Source: Hyphomicrobiaceae bacterium (lineage in GTDB: Bacteria; Pseudomonadota; Alphaproteobacteria; Rhizobiales; Hyphomicrobiaceae). Taken from it: a DNA stretch of 25,187 nucleotides. The notes below the pieces were generated by a model. That model did no database searches. It was not told where the DNA came from and saw nothing but the letters and a program-made list of their open reading frames with translations. Shown in pieces: positions 14,995-23,212 of this stretch; the first letter of the stretch is position 1; each line of letters begins with the position of its first letter. The translations under genes and the position numbers were made by a program. The stretch covers positions 1 through 25,187 of the forward strand of contig JAFMSC010000007.1 of assembly GCA_017353825.1 (NCBI GenBank), given 5' to 3'.

Positions 14995-15444
14995 GGCGGC
15001 ACCGTAGCGTCCTTCAAAAGGGCGGCGCAACGGGTCGAATAGGCAGCGCTTGCGAACGGTGCGGCCAAGCGGTGATCCCGCTCCGCGGTGGCGGCATGGC
15101 TCGAACAGCCTTCATGGGACCCCGCGTTGCCGGATGCGGCGGCGGTTGTCTCGTACGCCTCAGCGAGCAGTGGCTTCACCGTCTCGAAGGTCGCCAGGCT
15201 TCAGTCAAGCACCAAAACCCAGTGCTGGCGATGGTCGCGAAGGGTCCGGCGTGTCGATGGGGGTGCTCTCGAACGAGGCGAGCACGTGGGTAGAGATGGC
15301 GTCCTGGGTTCGCTAGCAAGCGCACGGCACGATCCCCTTCCTTTCGGTTTGTCGAGGTCACCCCCTCCCTGCTCAGGCCTTGTGGACCGGCGCGGCGGCC
15401 TGTTAGGAGGGCATGAGGAGCAAAGTCCGGAAAGGACCTGCGTC
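14995..15444. other. Divergent spacer, 450 bases
   Basis: This lies between the reductase (minus) and the hydrolase (plus), so both promoters should be inside it. Several open frames cross it, but their translations show no conserved motif and no ribosome site. AAGGA at about 15432-15436, 8 nt before the hydrolase start, is its ribosome site. No repeats of note were found. Confidence 0.5.
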
Positions 15445-16095
15445 ATGGCTCTACAAGCCGGGATCGTCATGGTGACGCCGTTGCAGCAGAACTGCACCCT
15501 GCTTTGGGACGACGCAACCAACCGTGGCGCCGTGGTGGACCCCGGCGGCGACCTCGACCGCATTGAGGCGGCCATCGCCAAGGCCGGCATGACGGTGGAG
15601 AAGATCCTCCTCACCCACGGCCACGTCGATCACGCGGCCGGCGCCGCGGAGCTGAGGGAGAAGCTGGGCGGCATCCCCATCGAGGGCCCGCACGAGGATG
15701 ACAAGTTCCTGCTCGACAATCTGGTGAGCTCGGGGATGGCGTTCGGCATTACCGATGCGCGTGCCGTCACGCCCGACCGGTGGCTCAACGAAGGTGATTT
15801 GGTGAGCGTCGCTGGCGCCACCTTCGCCGTGCTGCACTGCCCCGGCCACTCGCCGGGCTCGGTCGCCTACGTCAACGCCAACCGGCGCCTGGCGCTGGTT
15901 GGCGACGTGCTGTTCTGCGGCTCCATCGGCCGCACCGAGGGCCTGCCGCGCACAGACCACAACACTCTCATTCGGTCGATCAAGGAGAAGCTGCTGCCGC
16001 TCGGGGATGACTACGCCTTCATCTGCGGCCACGGCCCCACCAGCACCATCGGCCAGGAGCGCCGCACCAACCCGTTCCTCGTGGAGGTGTCATGA
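15445..16095 (+). CDS. Metallo-beta-lactamase-fold hydrolase, glyoxalase II-like (YcbL type)
   Basis: The 216-residue product is predicted to be a cytosolic binuclear metal hydrolase. The metal motif THGHVDH places His58, His60, Asp62 and His63. Further metal ligands lie in CPGHSPGS, GDVLFCGSIGRTEG and the C-terminal CGHGPTSTIGQERRTNPF. This pattern and the short length fit the YcbL group, which resembles glyoxalase II without its C-terminal helical domain; the natural substrate is usually unknown, with a thioester possible. The start ATG 15445 has AAGGA 8 nt upstream; a longer in-frame extension from 15088 has no family similarity. A 12-bp tandem repeat starts within its stop codon. Confidence 0.92.
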   Translation: MALQAGIVMVTPLQQNCTLLWDDATNRGAVVDPGGDLDRIEAAIAKAGMTVEKILLTHGHVDHAAGAAELREKLGGIPIEGPHEDDKFLLDNLVSSGMAFGITDARAVTPDRWLNEGDLVSVAGATFAVLHCPGHSPGSVAYVNANRRLALVGDVLFCGSIGRTEGLPRTDHNTLIRSIKEKLLPLGDDYAFICGHGPTSTIGQERRTNPFLVEVS

Positions 16096-16153
16096 TCCAT
16101 GTCTCGATCCATGTCCGGATCCATGTCCCGATCCATGTCGCGCTCCGGGTCTG
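16094..16153. repeat. 12-bp tandem repeat, four good copies and one degenerate
   Basis: Units of the type GATCCATGTCNC lie at 16094-16105, 16106-16117, 16118-16129 and 16130-16141, then a decayed copy follows at 16142-16153. The first unit overlaps the last two bases of the hydrolase stop codon. It lies in the 200-base gap before the membrane protease gene. Confidence 0.95.
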
Positions 16154-16294
16154 GCATCGTTGTTGCCAACGTGAGACTTGTCCGGCCAACTCCGCAGATC
16201 GACGTCTCGTGCTCGCCAGCAAGTCAGCCTCCTGTACGATGGGCCGAGCACGCGATGGCCGCGTTTCCAAGTCGCTTCCGGGGAGGGAGGCTCG

Positions 16295-17104
16295 ATGCCG
16301 GATCAACCCGATAGATTGGCAACGCCGCGCCCACCTTTAGACTGGGCGCCGGTCAGCGCCACCTTCCTTGGCATGCTTGGCGCCATGGCCGTGCTGGCGG
16401 GCGGCATGGTGGCGCTGCCGGACTATGCGCGCTGGCTGGTGTTTCCGCTGGTGCTGGTGGGCTGGCTCATATCGCTGTGTCTGCACGAGTTCGGCCACGC
16501 AATCGTCGCCTACCACCGCGGCGACCGCAGCGTGCGCGCCAAGGGTTATTTGACGCTCGACCCCTTGCGCTACACCGACCTGCAGTACAGCATCGTATGG
16601 CCGCTGGTATTCCTGGCCCTTGGCGGCATTGGCCTGCCGGGCGGCGCCGTCTACGTGAATACATGGTCGATGATGCGGGCGGATCGCACGCTCGTCTCGG
16701 CGGGCGGCCCGCTCGCAACGCTGGCCGTCTTCGTGCTGCTCCTGGCAGCCATGGCCGGCCTGACACCGCCTCCCCGGTTGGAGCTCAACATCGCGAGCCC
16801 CACCCTGGCGCTCTATTCCGCGCTGGCATTCCTAGCGCTCTTGCAACTCACCGCCCTCATCTTCAATCTGCTGCCGGTGCCGGGACTCGACGGATGGGGC
16901 ATCATAGAGGCTTGGCTCCCGCCCGATCTGCGGCAATTCGGGCGGCGCCTCGCCCCTATCGCACCGATTCTGCTGGTGGTGCTGTTGCTCTTTCCTGGGG
17001 TCAACCGGGCGTTCTGGGACGCCGTCTATGGGCTGTCCCAGGTGATCGGTCTCGACGTGCAGGCGGCGAGGGCCGGCCTGCGGCTGTTCGCGTTCTGGCG
17101 CTGA
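16295..17104 (+). CDS. Site-2-protease family (M50) membrane protein
   Basis: The 269-residue polytopic membrane protein is a predicted intramembrane zinc metalloprotease. The zinc motif HEFGH (His64, Glu65, His68) lies in a hydrophobic segment, and the second site NLLPVPGLDGWG near residue 195 supplies the LDG Asp typical of the family. Hydrophobic segments are visible at about 17-35, 42-62, 100-125, 135-155, 170-192 and 220-240. Like other short members, it has no PDZ or CBS domain, so a role in general regulated proteolysis cannot be assumed. The start ATG 16295 follows GGGAGGGAGG at 4 nt; the longer frame from 16178 is a shadow. It converges with the secreted-protein gene at 17131. Confidence 0.9.
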   Translation: MPDQPDRLATPRPPLDWAPVSATFLGMLGAMAVLAGGMVALPDYARWLVFPLVLVGWLISLCLHEFGHAIVAYHRGDRSVRAKGYLTLDPLRYTDLQYSIVWPLVFLALGGIGLPGGAVYVNTWSMMRADRTLVSAGGPLATLAVFVLLLAAMAGLTPPPRLELNIASPTLALYSALAFLALLQLTALIFNLLPVPGLDGWGIIEAWLPPDLRQFGRRLAPIAPILLVVLLLFPGVNRAFWDAVYGLSQVIGLDVQAARAGLRLFAFWR

Positions 17105-17130
17105 TCCACCCTGCCGGGTCGCCGCCAGCG

Positions 17131-17628
17131 TCAGTTCCGTCGTAGGCTGACGTTGACGCCCTGCAGGGTCGAAGCGTCGGTGCGCACCGAGATCGACTGC
17201 GCGTCGCCGCTGGTGGTCACCACCATGGCGCCCGACAGGCTGCCGCTGAACTGCAGGCGCAGGTTGTTGCCGGTCGCCAAGCCGGAGAGGTCGCCCGCCG
17301 CGCTATAGCTGCGCTCCTCCCAGGACCCGAACACCCGGTTGCCGCGCGAGTACAGGTTGGCGCGCAGCTCCACGCGGCCGGACGGGCTCGCGCAGCGCAG
17401 CGACAGCCCCATGGCCGCCCCACCGCTGCGTGGCAAGTAGTGCGCGCTGCAGCGGATCGCCTCGCGCCTGCCACCCTCCAGCCTGATGTGGCCCGAGCCT
17501 GCCCACGAACCAGCGAGGCCCACAAACGCGCTCGCCGCTTGCGCAGAGCCGGAAGCCAACAGCCCAGCCCCCACCACCGCGCCCAGAGCCAGACTCCGAG
17601 CTACCGGCCTGGCACCACTCCAAGTCAT
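17131..17628 (-). CDS. Secreted protein of unknown function (165 aa)
   Basis: The 165-residue product has an N-terminal signal peptide of about 31 residues, with a hydrophobic run (SLALGAVVGAGLLASG) and the cleavage-like end AQA. The mature part begins FVGLAGSWAGSGHI and looks all-beta, with alternating hydrophobic residues and motifs EAIRCSAHY, LSLRCAS, FGSWEERSY and LRLQFSG. Two cysteines at about 59 and 78 may form a disulphide. It recalls a small secreted family seen in Rhizobiales with a GSWxGxG start, but no function is known to me. The start ATG 17628 has GGGAGG 6 nt upstream; the longer frame from 17697 lacks support. Confidence 0.78.
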   Translation of the reverse strand: MTWSGARPVARSLALGAVVGAGLLASGSAQAASAFVGLAGSWAGSGHIRLEGGRREAIRCSAHYLPRSGGAAMGLSLRCASPSGRVELRANLYSRGNRVFGSWEERSYSAAGDLSGLATGNNLRLQFSGSLSGAMVVTTSGDAQSISVRTDASTLQGVNVSLRRN

Positions 17629-17999
17629 GTTCAGCCTCCCTTTGTCGCGCCTGCGCGAGTGCGCGGGACATTCTGGGGGGACCGAGACGCGCGCCATCCC
17701 AGTGCCGGATTAGTCGCCCGATTCGTCCTGCCGGTTGAGACCCCACGCGCGGGTGCGCGCGCGAAGACCCACAGGATTTCCTTCGCGGGCTGAGGCGGTT
17801 GACGGCGCACGGGACCCCCAGCGGGCCAAAACATGTGCGCGCTGGCCGGCGAATTCAATCGCTCAAGCCCAGGCTCGGCGGATTTCGGGGGGCCGGCCGC
17901 AATCACTTCCCCGTGCACTTCGTTGCGTCTGACCCGCATTCGCAACTCCGGCCGGGCATTAGAATGGCAGCCATAGAGGTAACCCGAGAGGTCGAGCCG
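17629..17999. other. Divergent spacer without a recognised gene
   Basis: This lies between the secreted-protein gene (minus) and the GFA-family pseudogene (plus). An open minus frame covers most of it, but its translation has no family motif and no ribosome site, and it runs through the start region of both neighbours. No repeats or strong hairpins were noticed. It probably holds two promoters. Confidence 0.5.
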
Positions 18000-18368
18000 A
18001 TGTCGACAGCGAAAACCTATGGCGGAGGCTGCCATTGCCTCGCGTGCGTTATGAAGTCACCACAGACCCCTATCAGGCGATCGCGTGCAACTGCTCAAAG
18101 TGCGCCAGGCACGGCCTGCGGCTGACTTTTGTTACGCCCGAGCATTTCAGCGAGCATTTCAGGCTGCTGTCCGGGGATGACGCCCTGGTGGACGACCAGT
18201 TCAACAACAACGTCATCCATCACCCTTTCTGCCGCGACTGGGGTTCGCTCGTTCGCCCGCGGCAGGACGCCGGACGGCAAGGCGATGGTTGCGGTCAATG
18301 TCCGTTGTCTCGACGGCCTCGATATTGCGACCCTCGCCCCCAAGCCATTCGACGGCAGAAGGTTATAA
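18000..18368 (+). pseudogene. GFA-family (CENP-V/GFA domain) gene with two frameshifts
   Basis: Three frames in order reconstruct one small zinc protein of the GFA (glutathione-dependent formaldehyde-activating-like) family. Frame one from ATG 18000 gives MSTAKTYGGGCHC. Near 18039-18041 one base is missing, and the next frame reads RVRYEVTTDPYQAIACNCSKC, FRLLSGDDALVDDQFN and IHHPFCRD. Near 18239-18241 the frame changes again and continues GVRSFARGRTPDGKAMVAVNVRCLDGLDIATLAPKPFDG to TAA 18368. The second shift removes the Cys expected after FCRD, one of the zinc ligands. Everything else is well preserved, so the damage is recent or comes from assembly indels. The family name does not establish a formaldehyde role. 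Confidence 0.85.
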
Positions 18369-18397
18369 GTTAAGTAGAGACCTTCCTGGCGGAAGAA

Positions 18398-19309
18398 CTA
18401 GCCCTTGCTGCCGCCGCCCAGCACCTTGGCGAGGGTGGTGCCGAGCGCGGCGGGGCTGTCTGCCACGGCGATGCCGGCTGACTTCATGGCCTCGACCTTG
18501 TCTGAGGCCTTGCCCTTGCCGCCGGAGATGATGGCACCGGCGTGACCCATGCGGCGGCCGGGAGGGGCGGTCATGCCGGCGATGAACCCAGCCATGGGCT
18601 TCTTGCGGCCTTTTTTGGCCTCGCCCTTGATGAACTCGGCCGCGTCCTCTTCGGCCGCCCCGCCGATCTCGCCGATCATGATGATGGCGTGGGTGGCGGG
18701 ATCGGCCAGGAACATCTCCAATACGTCGATGAACTCCAGTCCCTTCACCGGATCGCCGCCGATGCCCACCGCCGTGGACTGCCCGAGCCCGGCATCGGAG
18801 GTCTGCTTCACGGCCTCGTAGGTGAGCGTGCCAGACCTGGATACGATTCCCACATTGCCCGCCTTGAAGATGTTGCCAGGCATGATGCCGATCTTGCAGG
18901 CGTTGGGCGTGAGCACGCCCGGGCAGTTGGGCCCGATGAGGCGCGACTTGGAGCCCGAGAGCGCCCGCTTCACCTTCACCATGTCGAGCACCGGGATTCC
19001 TTCCGTGATGCACACGATCAGCGGGATCTCGGCGTCGATGGCCTCCAGGATTGCGTCGGCCGCAAACCGTGGCGGCACGTAGATGGACGTGGCGGTGGCG
19101 CCGGTTTTGGCCTTGGCCTCGATCACCGTATCGAAGATCGGCACCCCGGCGAGCTTGGCATCCGGGTGCCGGGTGCCGCCCTTGCCCGGCGTCACCCCGC
19201 CCACGACCTGGGTGCCGTAGGCCAGCGCCTGCTGCGTGTGAAAGGTCCCCTGGGCACCCGTGATGCCCTGGCAGATGACCTTGGTGGATTTGTCGACGAG
19301 GATTGCCAT
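18398..19309 (-). CDS. sucD: Succinyl-CoA synthetase alpha subunit
   Basis: The 303-residue subunit works with SucC to convert succinyl-CoA to succinate with formation of a nucleoside triphosphate in the citric acid cycle. The N-terminal CoA-binding domain starts MAILVDKSTKVICQGITG and has GGVTPGKGG and YVPPRFAADAILEAI. The ligase domain has RLIGPNCPGVL, VGIVSRSGTLTYEA, GIGGDPV and GEIGG, and the phosphorylated His256 lies in RRMGHAGAI. It is the full family length. The ribosome site is weak (AGG about 10 nt upstream). A broken gene lies 23 bases upstream, between sucC and sucD. In Rhizobiales sucA and sucB usually follow; here a GFA pseudogene on the other strand follows, with only a weak CTTCC/GGAAG stem near 18382-18395. 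Confidence 0.97.
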   Translation of the reverse strand: MAILVDKSTKVICQGITGAQGTFHTQQALAYGTQVVGGVTPGKGGTRHPDAKLAGVPIFDTVIEAKAKTGATATSIYVPPRFAADAILEAIDAEIPLIVCITEGIPVLDMVKVKRALSGSKSRLIGPNCPGVLTPNACKIGIMPGNIFKAGNVGIVSRSGTLTYEAVKQTSDAGLGQSTAVGIGGDPVKGLEFIDVLEMFLADPATHAIIMIGEIGGAAEEDAAEFIKGEAKKGRKKPMAGFIAGMTAPPGRRMGHAGAIISGGKGKASDKVEAMKSAGIAVADSPAALGTTLAKVLGGGSKG

Positions 19310-19332
19310 GTGCCTGGACCTACGTTGTCTGG

Positions 19333-20109
19333 TTAGTCGAGGGAGATGCCCGCGAAGTCGATCTCGTGTGGCTTGCCGTTTGCGTAGAGAACCACCGTGA
19401 CAGCCGTCCCCTTCTCAAGTGGCTCTCATAACGGACCGAACTTCTCGACCCCTTCCCTCATCCGCGGTGATTGTGATCTCGCGCATAAAGCCCTCCCAGC
19501 ATCTTGGCACCATCCTGCCCCCACCCAGGTTCCTGTTTGGCCGAAGGGTGATCGCACCGTTGCCTCCATCACTGCAACTGACGGCCGGCTCAGTCGATAC
19601 TCGCTCATGATCTCCTCATAGCCGCCGGGCAACGCCGCGGCGATGCTCGACCAGGTGCTGCGATGCTGCGAGCCGCTCGCCGGTGAGTCAGCGGGTCGAC
19701 CGATCCAGTCTGCCACCTTCTTCTCGATGGCGGGGTCGGCCGCTTCGAAATCGTAGACCGCACAGCTGGTCATTCCAGCATCAGGGTCCTTCATGACGTA
19801 GAGAAAAAGCTCAAATCCATCCCGTTGCCTATGTTGGGTCTCGGGCACCACCTCCCGCATGCCGCCGTCCCTGTCAAAGATGACGGTTTTGCCCCTCAGA
19901 TCGAGGTTCTTCAGGCCCGGAACCTGCGTACGGGGAGGCTCGACGAACCCGGCTTCGATGATCTTCTTCCTCCACGCCGCGACATCGTCGAGGTGCGGGA
20001 CGCACGCGTCCTGGAAGGCGCCCACCATGGCGTCGGAGCGGTCTTGCGCCATCGCCCTCGGTGGCCCCAGCAGGCTCGCCAGCAGGAAGGCTGCAAACAG
20101 CCCATCGAT
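19333..20109 (-). pseudogene. Secreted-protein gene, decayed, between sucC and sucD
   Basis: An open frame on the minus strand encodes a signal-peptide-like start (LFAAFLLASLL to RAMA, then QDRSDAM) and a soluble domain with FQDACVPHLDDVAAW, FVEPPRTQVPGL, KTVIFDRDGGM and GYEEIMSEYRL. Near 19520-19480 the expected sequence MREITITADEG is found in another frame while both flanks stay in the first, so two indels cancel each other. An in-frame TGA at 19426 then follows KFGPL, yet the same frame continues with protein-like EPLEKGTAVTVVLYANGKPH and DFAGISLD to TAA at 19333. The start is also unclear: GGGGAGG near 20118-20124 precedes an ATC and an out-of-frame ATG, not a normal in-frame start; an ATG at 20187 lacks a ribosome site. 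No known family was recognised. Confidence 0.65.
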
Positions 20110-20258
20110 CGCTATCCTCCCCGCAACGTCATGTCCCGGCTGGCGGGCATGCACGATCGTGGGCCGCAAGCACCTCGATAGGGGCATGGATTTCCGGCTT
20201 GGCGGGAACGGCGATCGTGGGCGCCTGCGCGAGAGCATTGCCTGCTCCAAAGGGGCAT

Positions 20259-21458
20259 CTAGGCCCCCTTCTTCACCTCGTCGGTGATCTTCCTGGCGGC
20301 ATCCGCCAAGTTGTCCGCAGGCACGATCTTGAGCCCCGACTGGGCCAGGATCTGCTTGCCCTCTTCAACGTTGGTGCCTTCGAGGCGCACCACCAGCGGC
20401 ACCTTGATCGCCATCTCCTTGGCCGCAGCCACCACGCCCTCGGCGATGATGTCACAGCGCATGATGCCGCCGAAGATGTTGACCAGGATGCCCATCACGT
20501 TGGGGTCGGAGAGGATGATCTTGAAGGCCGCCGCCACCTTCTCCTTGCTGGCGCCGCCGCCCACGTCGAGGAAGTTGGCGGGCTCCATGCCGTTGAGCTT
20601 GATGATGTCCATGGTGGCCATGGCGAGGCCGGCGCCGTTCACCATGCAGCCGATGGTGCCATCGAGCTTGACGTAGTTGAGGTCGTACTTGGAGGCCTCC
20701 ACCTCGGCCGGGTCCTCCTCTTCGATGTCGCGCAGCGCGGCCACGTCCTTGTGGCGGAAGAGCGCATTGTCCTCGAAGTTGATCTTGGCATCGAGGCACA
20801 CCACCTTGCCGTCCCTGGTAACCACCAAGGGGTTGATCTCCAGGAGCGACATGTCCTTCTCGACAAAGGCGCGATAGAGTGCGCCGATCAGCTTCACGCA
20901 CTGGTCGATCTGGTCGCCCTCGAGCTTCAGCGCCGAGGCGATCTTGCGTCCATGGAACGGCGAACAGCCCGAGGCGGGATCGATCGACAGCGTGAGGATT
21001 TTCTCGGGCGCGTCGTGGGCCACCTTCTCGATGTCCATGCCGCCCTCGGTCGAGGCGATGAAGGAGATGCGCGACGTGGCCCGGTCCACCAGGGCCGAGA
21101 GGTAAAGCTCGCGGGCGATCTGGGTGCCATCCTCGATGAACAGGCGATTGACCACGCGCCCCGCGGGCCCCGTTTGCAGCGTCACCAGGGTCTTGCCCAG
21201 CATCTGCCCAGCGGCGGTCTTCACGTCGTCGACCGACTTGCATATGCGCACGCCGCCACCGGTGCCGGCGCTGACCTCCTTGAAGGTGCCCTTGCCGCGT
21301 CCGCCGGCGTGGATCTGCGACTTCACCACCCACACGGGGCCGGGCAGGGCCTGGGCGGCCTTCACCGCCTCCTCCACCGTGAAGGCGGGCGCGCCCTGCG
21401 CCAACGGCACGCCATAGGGGCGCAGCAGCTCCTTGGCCTGGTATTCGTGGACGTTCAT
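20259..21458 (-). CDS. sucC: Succinyl-CoA synthetase beta subunit
   Basis: The 399-residue subunit has the ATP-grasp fold that binds the nucleotide and, with SucD, makes succinate from succinyl-CoA. Motifs in order are MNVHEYQAKELL, VVKSQIHAGGRGKG, LLEINPLVVT (magnesium site), NGAGLAMATMD, FLDVGGGAS and ILVNIFGGIMRCD near the C-terminus. It is full length and intact. AGGGAAG lies 4 nt before the ATG at 21458. It follows the RidA-family gene after a 164-base gap that contains a palindrome including TGGTATACCA, so it may have its own promoter and not simply continue from mdh. The broken gene downstream separates it from sucD. Confidence 0.97.
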   Translation of the reverse strand: MNVHEYQAKELLRPYGVPLAQGAPAFTVEEAVKAAQALPGPVWVVKSQIHAGGRGKGTFKEVSAGTGGGVRICKSVDDVKTAAGQMLGKTLVTLQTGPAGRVVNRLFIEDGTQIARELYLSALVDRATSRISFIASTEGGMDIEKVAHDAPEKILTLSIDPASGCSPFHGRKIASALKLEGDQIDQCVKLIGALYRAFVEKDMSLLEINPLVVTRDGKVVCLDAKINFEDNALFRHKDVAALRDIEEEDPAEVEASKYDLNYVKLDGTIGCMVNGAGLAMATMDIIKLNGMEPANFLDVGGGASKEKVAAAFKIILSDPNVMGILVNIFGGIMRCDIIAEGVVAAAKEMAIKVPLVVRLEGTNVEEGKQILAQSGLKIVPADNLADAARKITDEVKKGA

Positions 21459-21555
21459 GTGGCTTCCCTTTGGTGGCTATGGCTGGGGCGCAAGACCCTT
21501 ACCAGGGCCGCAATACCGCACTCCCCGCATCCGACGCGGGCGCGCCCCCCTCGCG

Positions 21556-21580
21556 CCTCTGGTATACCATATGCCAGAGG
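21556..21580. promoter_or_regulatory. Nested palindrome upstream of sucC, possible operator
   Basis: CCTCTGGTAT (21556-21565) pairs with ATGCCAGAGG (21571-21580) at 9 of 10 positions. Inside it TGGTATACCA (21560-21569) is itself a perfect palindrome of the TGGTNNACCA kind bound by GntR/FadR-type regulators. It lies about 98 bases before the sucC start and 43 bases after the RidA-family stop, so it may be an operator, a terminator stem, or both. No cognate regulator gene is in the window. Confidence 0.45.
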
Positions 21581-21622
21581 GTGTCGTCCTGCCAGGGTGT
21601 CATGACGTGCCTGCGAGAACGG

Positions 21623-22009
21623 TTACGCTGCGCTGCGGGAGGCGATCATTTCGATTTCGACGTTCGCCGCCAGCGGCAGGGCCGCCACCGCGATCGTGGA
21701 CCGGGCCGGGTAGGGTTCGCTCACGTAGCCCTTGTAGACCTCGTTGACGGCGGCGAAATCGGCCATGTCGGTGAGGAAGATCGTGGTCTTGACCACGTGG
21801 GCAAAGCTCAAGCCCGCTGCTTCCAGCACGGCCTTGACGTTCTCCAGCGACGCCCGTGCCTGGGCGCTCACGTCGCCCTCGACCAGCTTGCCGGTGGCCG
21901 CATCAAGCGGGATCTGGCCGGAGACGAACACGAGGTCGCCCGAGGCAATGCCAAGCGAGTAGGGGCCGATGGCCTTGCCCTTGGGCGGCGTGATGGCTTG
22001 CTTGGGCAT
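21623..22009 (-). CDS. ridA: RidA-family enamine/imine deaminase
   Basis: The 128-residue product is a small trimeric deaminase family member that hydrolyses reactive enamine/imine intermediates made by PLP enzymes such as threonine dehydratase. Family motifs are GPYSLGIASGDLVFVSGQIPLD near 15-36, ENVKAVLEAAG, VVKTTIFLTDMADFAAVNEVY and YPARSTIAVAALP with the carboxylate-binding Arg103. It is of normal length. GAGGAGAAGG ends 2 nt before the ATG. It lies 118 bases downstream of mdh on the same strand and before sucC, an unusual place compared with the usual mdh-sucC order. Several RidA subgroups exist, so its exact substrate is open. Confidence 0.92.
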   Translation of the reverse strand: MPKQAITPPKGKAIGPYSLGIASGDLVFVSGQIPLDAATGKLVEGDVSAQARASLENVKAVLEAAGLSFAHVVKTTIFLTDMADFAAVNEVYKGYVSEPYPARSTIAVAALPLAANVEIEMIASRSAA

Positions 22010-22127
22010 GGCCTTCTCCTCTTCTCACCTACCTGGTTCCGGCGATCCACCAGCATCCCGGATGGAGCCAAGCAAGCGGCAGGCGAGCAGTGCTCTCGCC
22101 TTCGGCGTGGCTCCGGGACGACGGCCT

Positions 22128-23090
22128 TCAAGCCAGCTGCGGCGCGATCTTCTTGCAGGCCTCGATCAGGTTCTGCACGGCGCCGACCGACCTGGTGAAC
22201 ATCGCCCTTTCCTCGGCATTGAGGTCGATCTCCACCACCCTGGCCACACCGTTGGCGCCGATCACGGCCGGCACGCCCACGTACATGCCCTTGACGCCGT
22301 ACTCGCCGTTGAGATGGACGGCGCAGGGCAGCACACGACGCTTGTCCTTGAGATAGCTCTGCGCCATCTGGATGGCCGAGGAGGCCGGGGCGTAGAACGC
22401 CGAGCCGGTCTTCAGGAGCGTGACGATCTCGCCGCCGCCCTTGCGCGTGCGCTCGATGATGGCGTCGAGTTTGGCCTGCGTGGTCCAGCCCATTTTGACG
22501 AGGTCGGGCAGCGGGATGCCGCCCACCGTCGAGTAACGGGCGATCGGCACCATGTCGTCGCCGTGGCCTCCGAGCACCAGCGCCGAGACATCCTCCACCG
22601 AGACGTTGAACTCCTCGCTCAGGAACTTCCGGAAGCGCCCCGTGTCGAGCACGCCAGCCATGCCCACCACTTTGTTGGTTGGCAGCCCACAAGACTTCTG
22701 CAGGGCCCACACCATCGCGTCGAGCGGATTGGTGATGACGATCACGAAGGCGTTGGGGGCATACTGCTTGATGCCTTGGCCTGCCTGCTCCATCACCTTG
22801 AGATTGATGCCAAGCAGATCGTCGCGGCTCATGCCGGGCTTGCGCGGCACACCCGCCGTGATGATGATCACGTCCGCGCCGGCGATGTCGGCATAGGCGT
22901 TGGTGGGCTTCAGGTTCATGTCGAAGCCCTCGATGGCGCCGGCCTGGCCGATGTCGAGGCTCTTGCCCTCCGGCACGCCCTCGATGATGTCGAACAGCAC
23001 CACGTCGCCCAGCTCCTTGAGGCCTATGAGGTGGGCCAGCGTGCCGCCGATCATGCCCGCGCCGATCAGCGCAATCTTGGTGCGCGCCAT
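22128..23090 (-). CDS. mdh: Malate dehydrogenase (NAD-dependent, LDH-like type)
   Basis: The 320-residue product interconverts malate and oxaloacetate with NAD in the citric acid cycle. The nucleotide-binding start is ARTKIALIGAGMIGGTLAHL; the active-site loop PRKPGMSRDDLLGIN carries the substrate arginines, followed by ITNPLDAMVW, then LGGHGDDMVP with catalytic His176. This matches the lactate-dehydrogenase-like MDH of alphaproteobacteria. The start ATG 23090 has AAGGAG about 10 nt upstream; the extension to 23186 is a shadow. In Rhizobiales it normally stands directly before sucC and after zapE. Here a RidA-family gene follows it, and a monooxygenase gene in the opposite direction separates it from zapE. 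Confidence 0.97.
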   Translation of the reverse strand: MARTKIALIGAGMIGGTLAHLIGLKELGDVVLFDIIEGVPEGKSLDIGQAGAIEGFDMNLKPTNAYADIAGADVIIITAGVPRKPGMSRDDLLGINLKVMEQAGQGIKQYAPNAFVIVITNPLDAMVWALQKSCGLPTNKVVGMAGVLDTGRFRKFLSEEFNVSVEDVSALVLGGHGDDMVPIARYSTVGGIPLPDLVKMGWTTQAKLDAIIERTRKGGGEIVTLLKTGSAFYAPASSAIQMAQSYLKDKRRVLPCAVHLNGEYGVKGMYVGVPAVIGANGVARVVEIDLNAEERAMFTRSVGAVQNLIEACKKIAPQLA

Positions 23091-23143
23091 AGCCTGGTTG
23101 CTCCTTGTGGTGTGCTGCGCTGCCGGAATCGAGCCAACATGAA

Positions 23144-23212
23144 GGGGGTCAGACCCTCGCGTCCAGTGTTGGAAATGACACAACAAGGGACGATGCGAGG
23201 GGTCTGACCCTC
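23144..23212. repeat. Long inverted repeat with GGGTCAGACCC core (REP-like)
   Basis: GGGGGTCAGACCCTCGC (23144-23160) pairs with GCGAGGGGTCTGACCCTC (23195-23212) with one bulge, around a loop of about 34 bases. Each arm contains its own small palindrome (GGGTC-A-GACCC). It sits in the gap between the divergent mdh and monooxygenase genes. The word GTCAGACCC also occurs in the inverted repeat at 6614-6649. It resembles repetitive extragenic palindromes. Confidence 0.75.

Noticed and set aside
17631..18035. Minus-strand frame in the spacer before the GFA pseudogene
   Set aside because: No ribosome site or family motif, and it overlaps the pseudogene start; treated as spacer.
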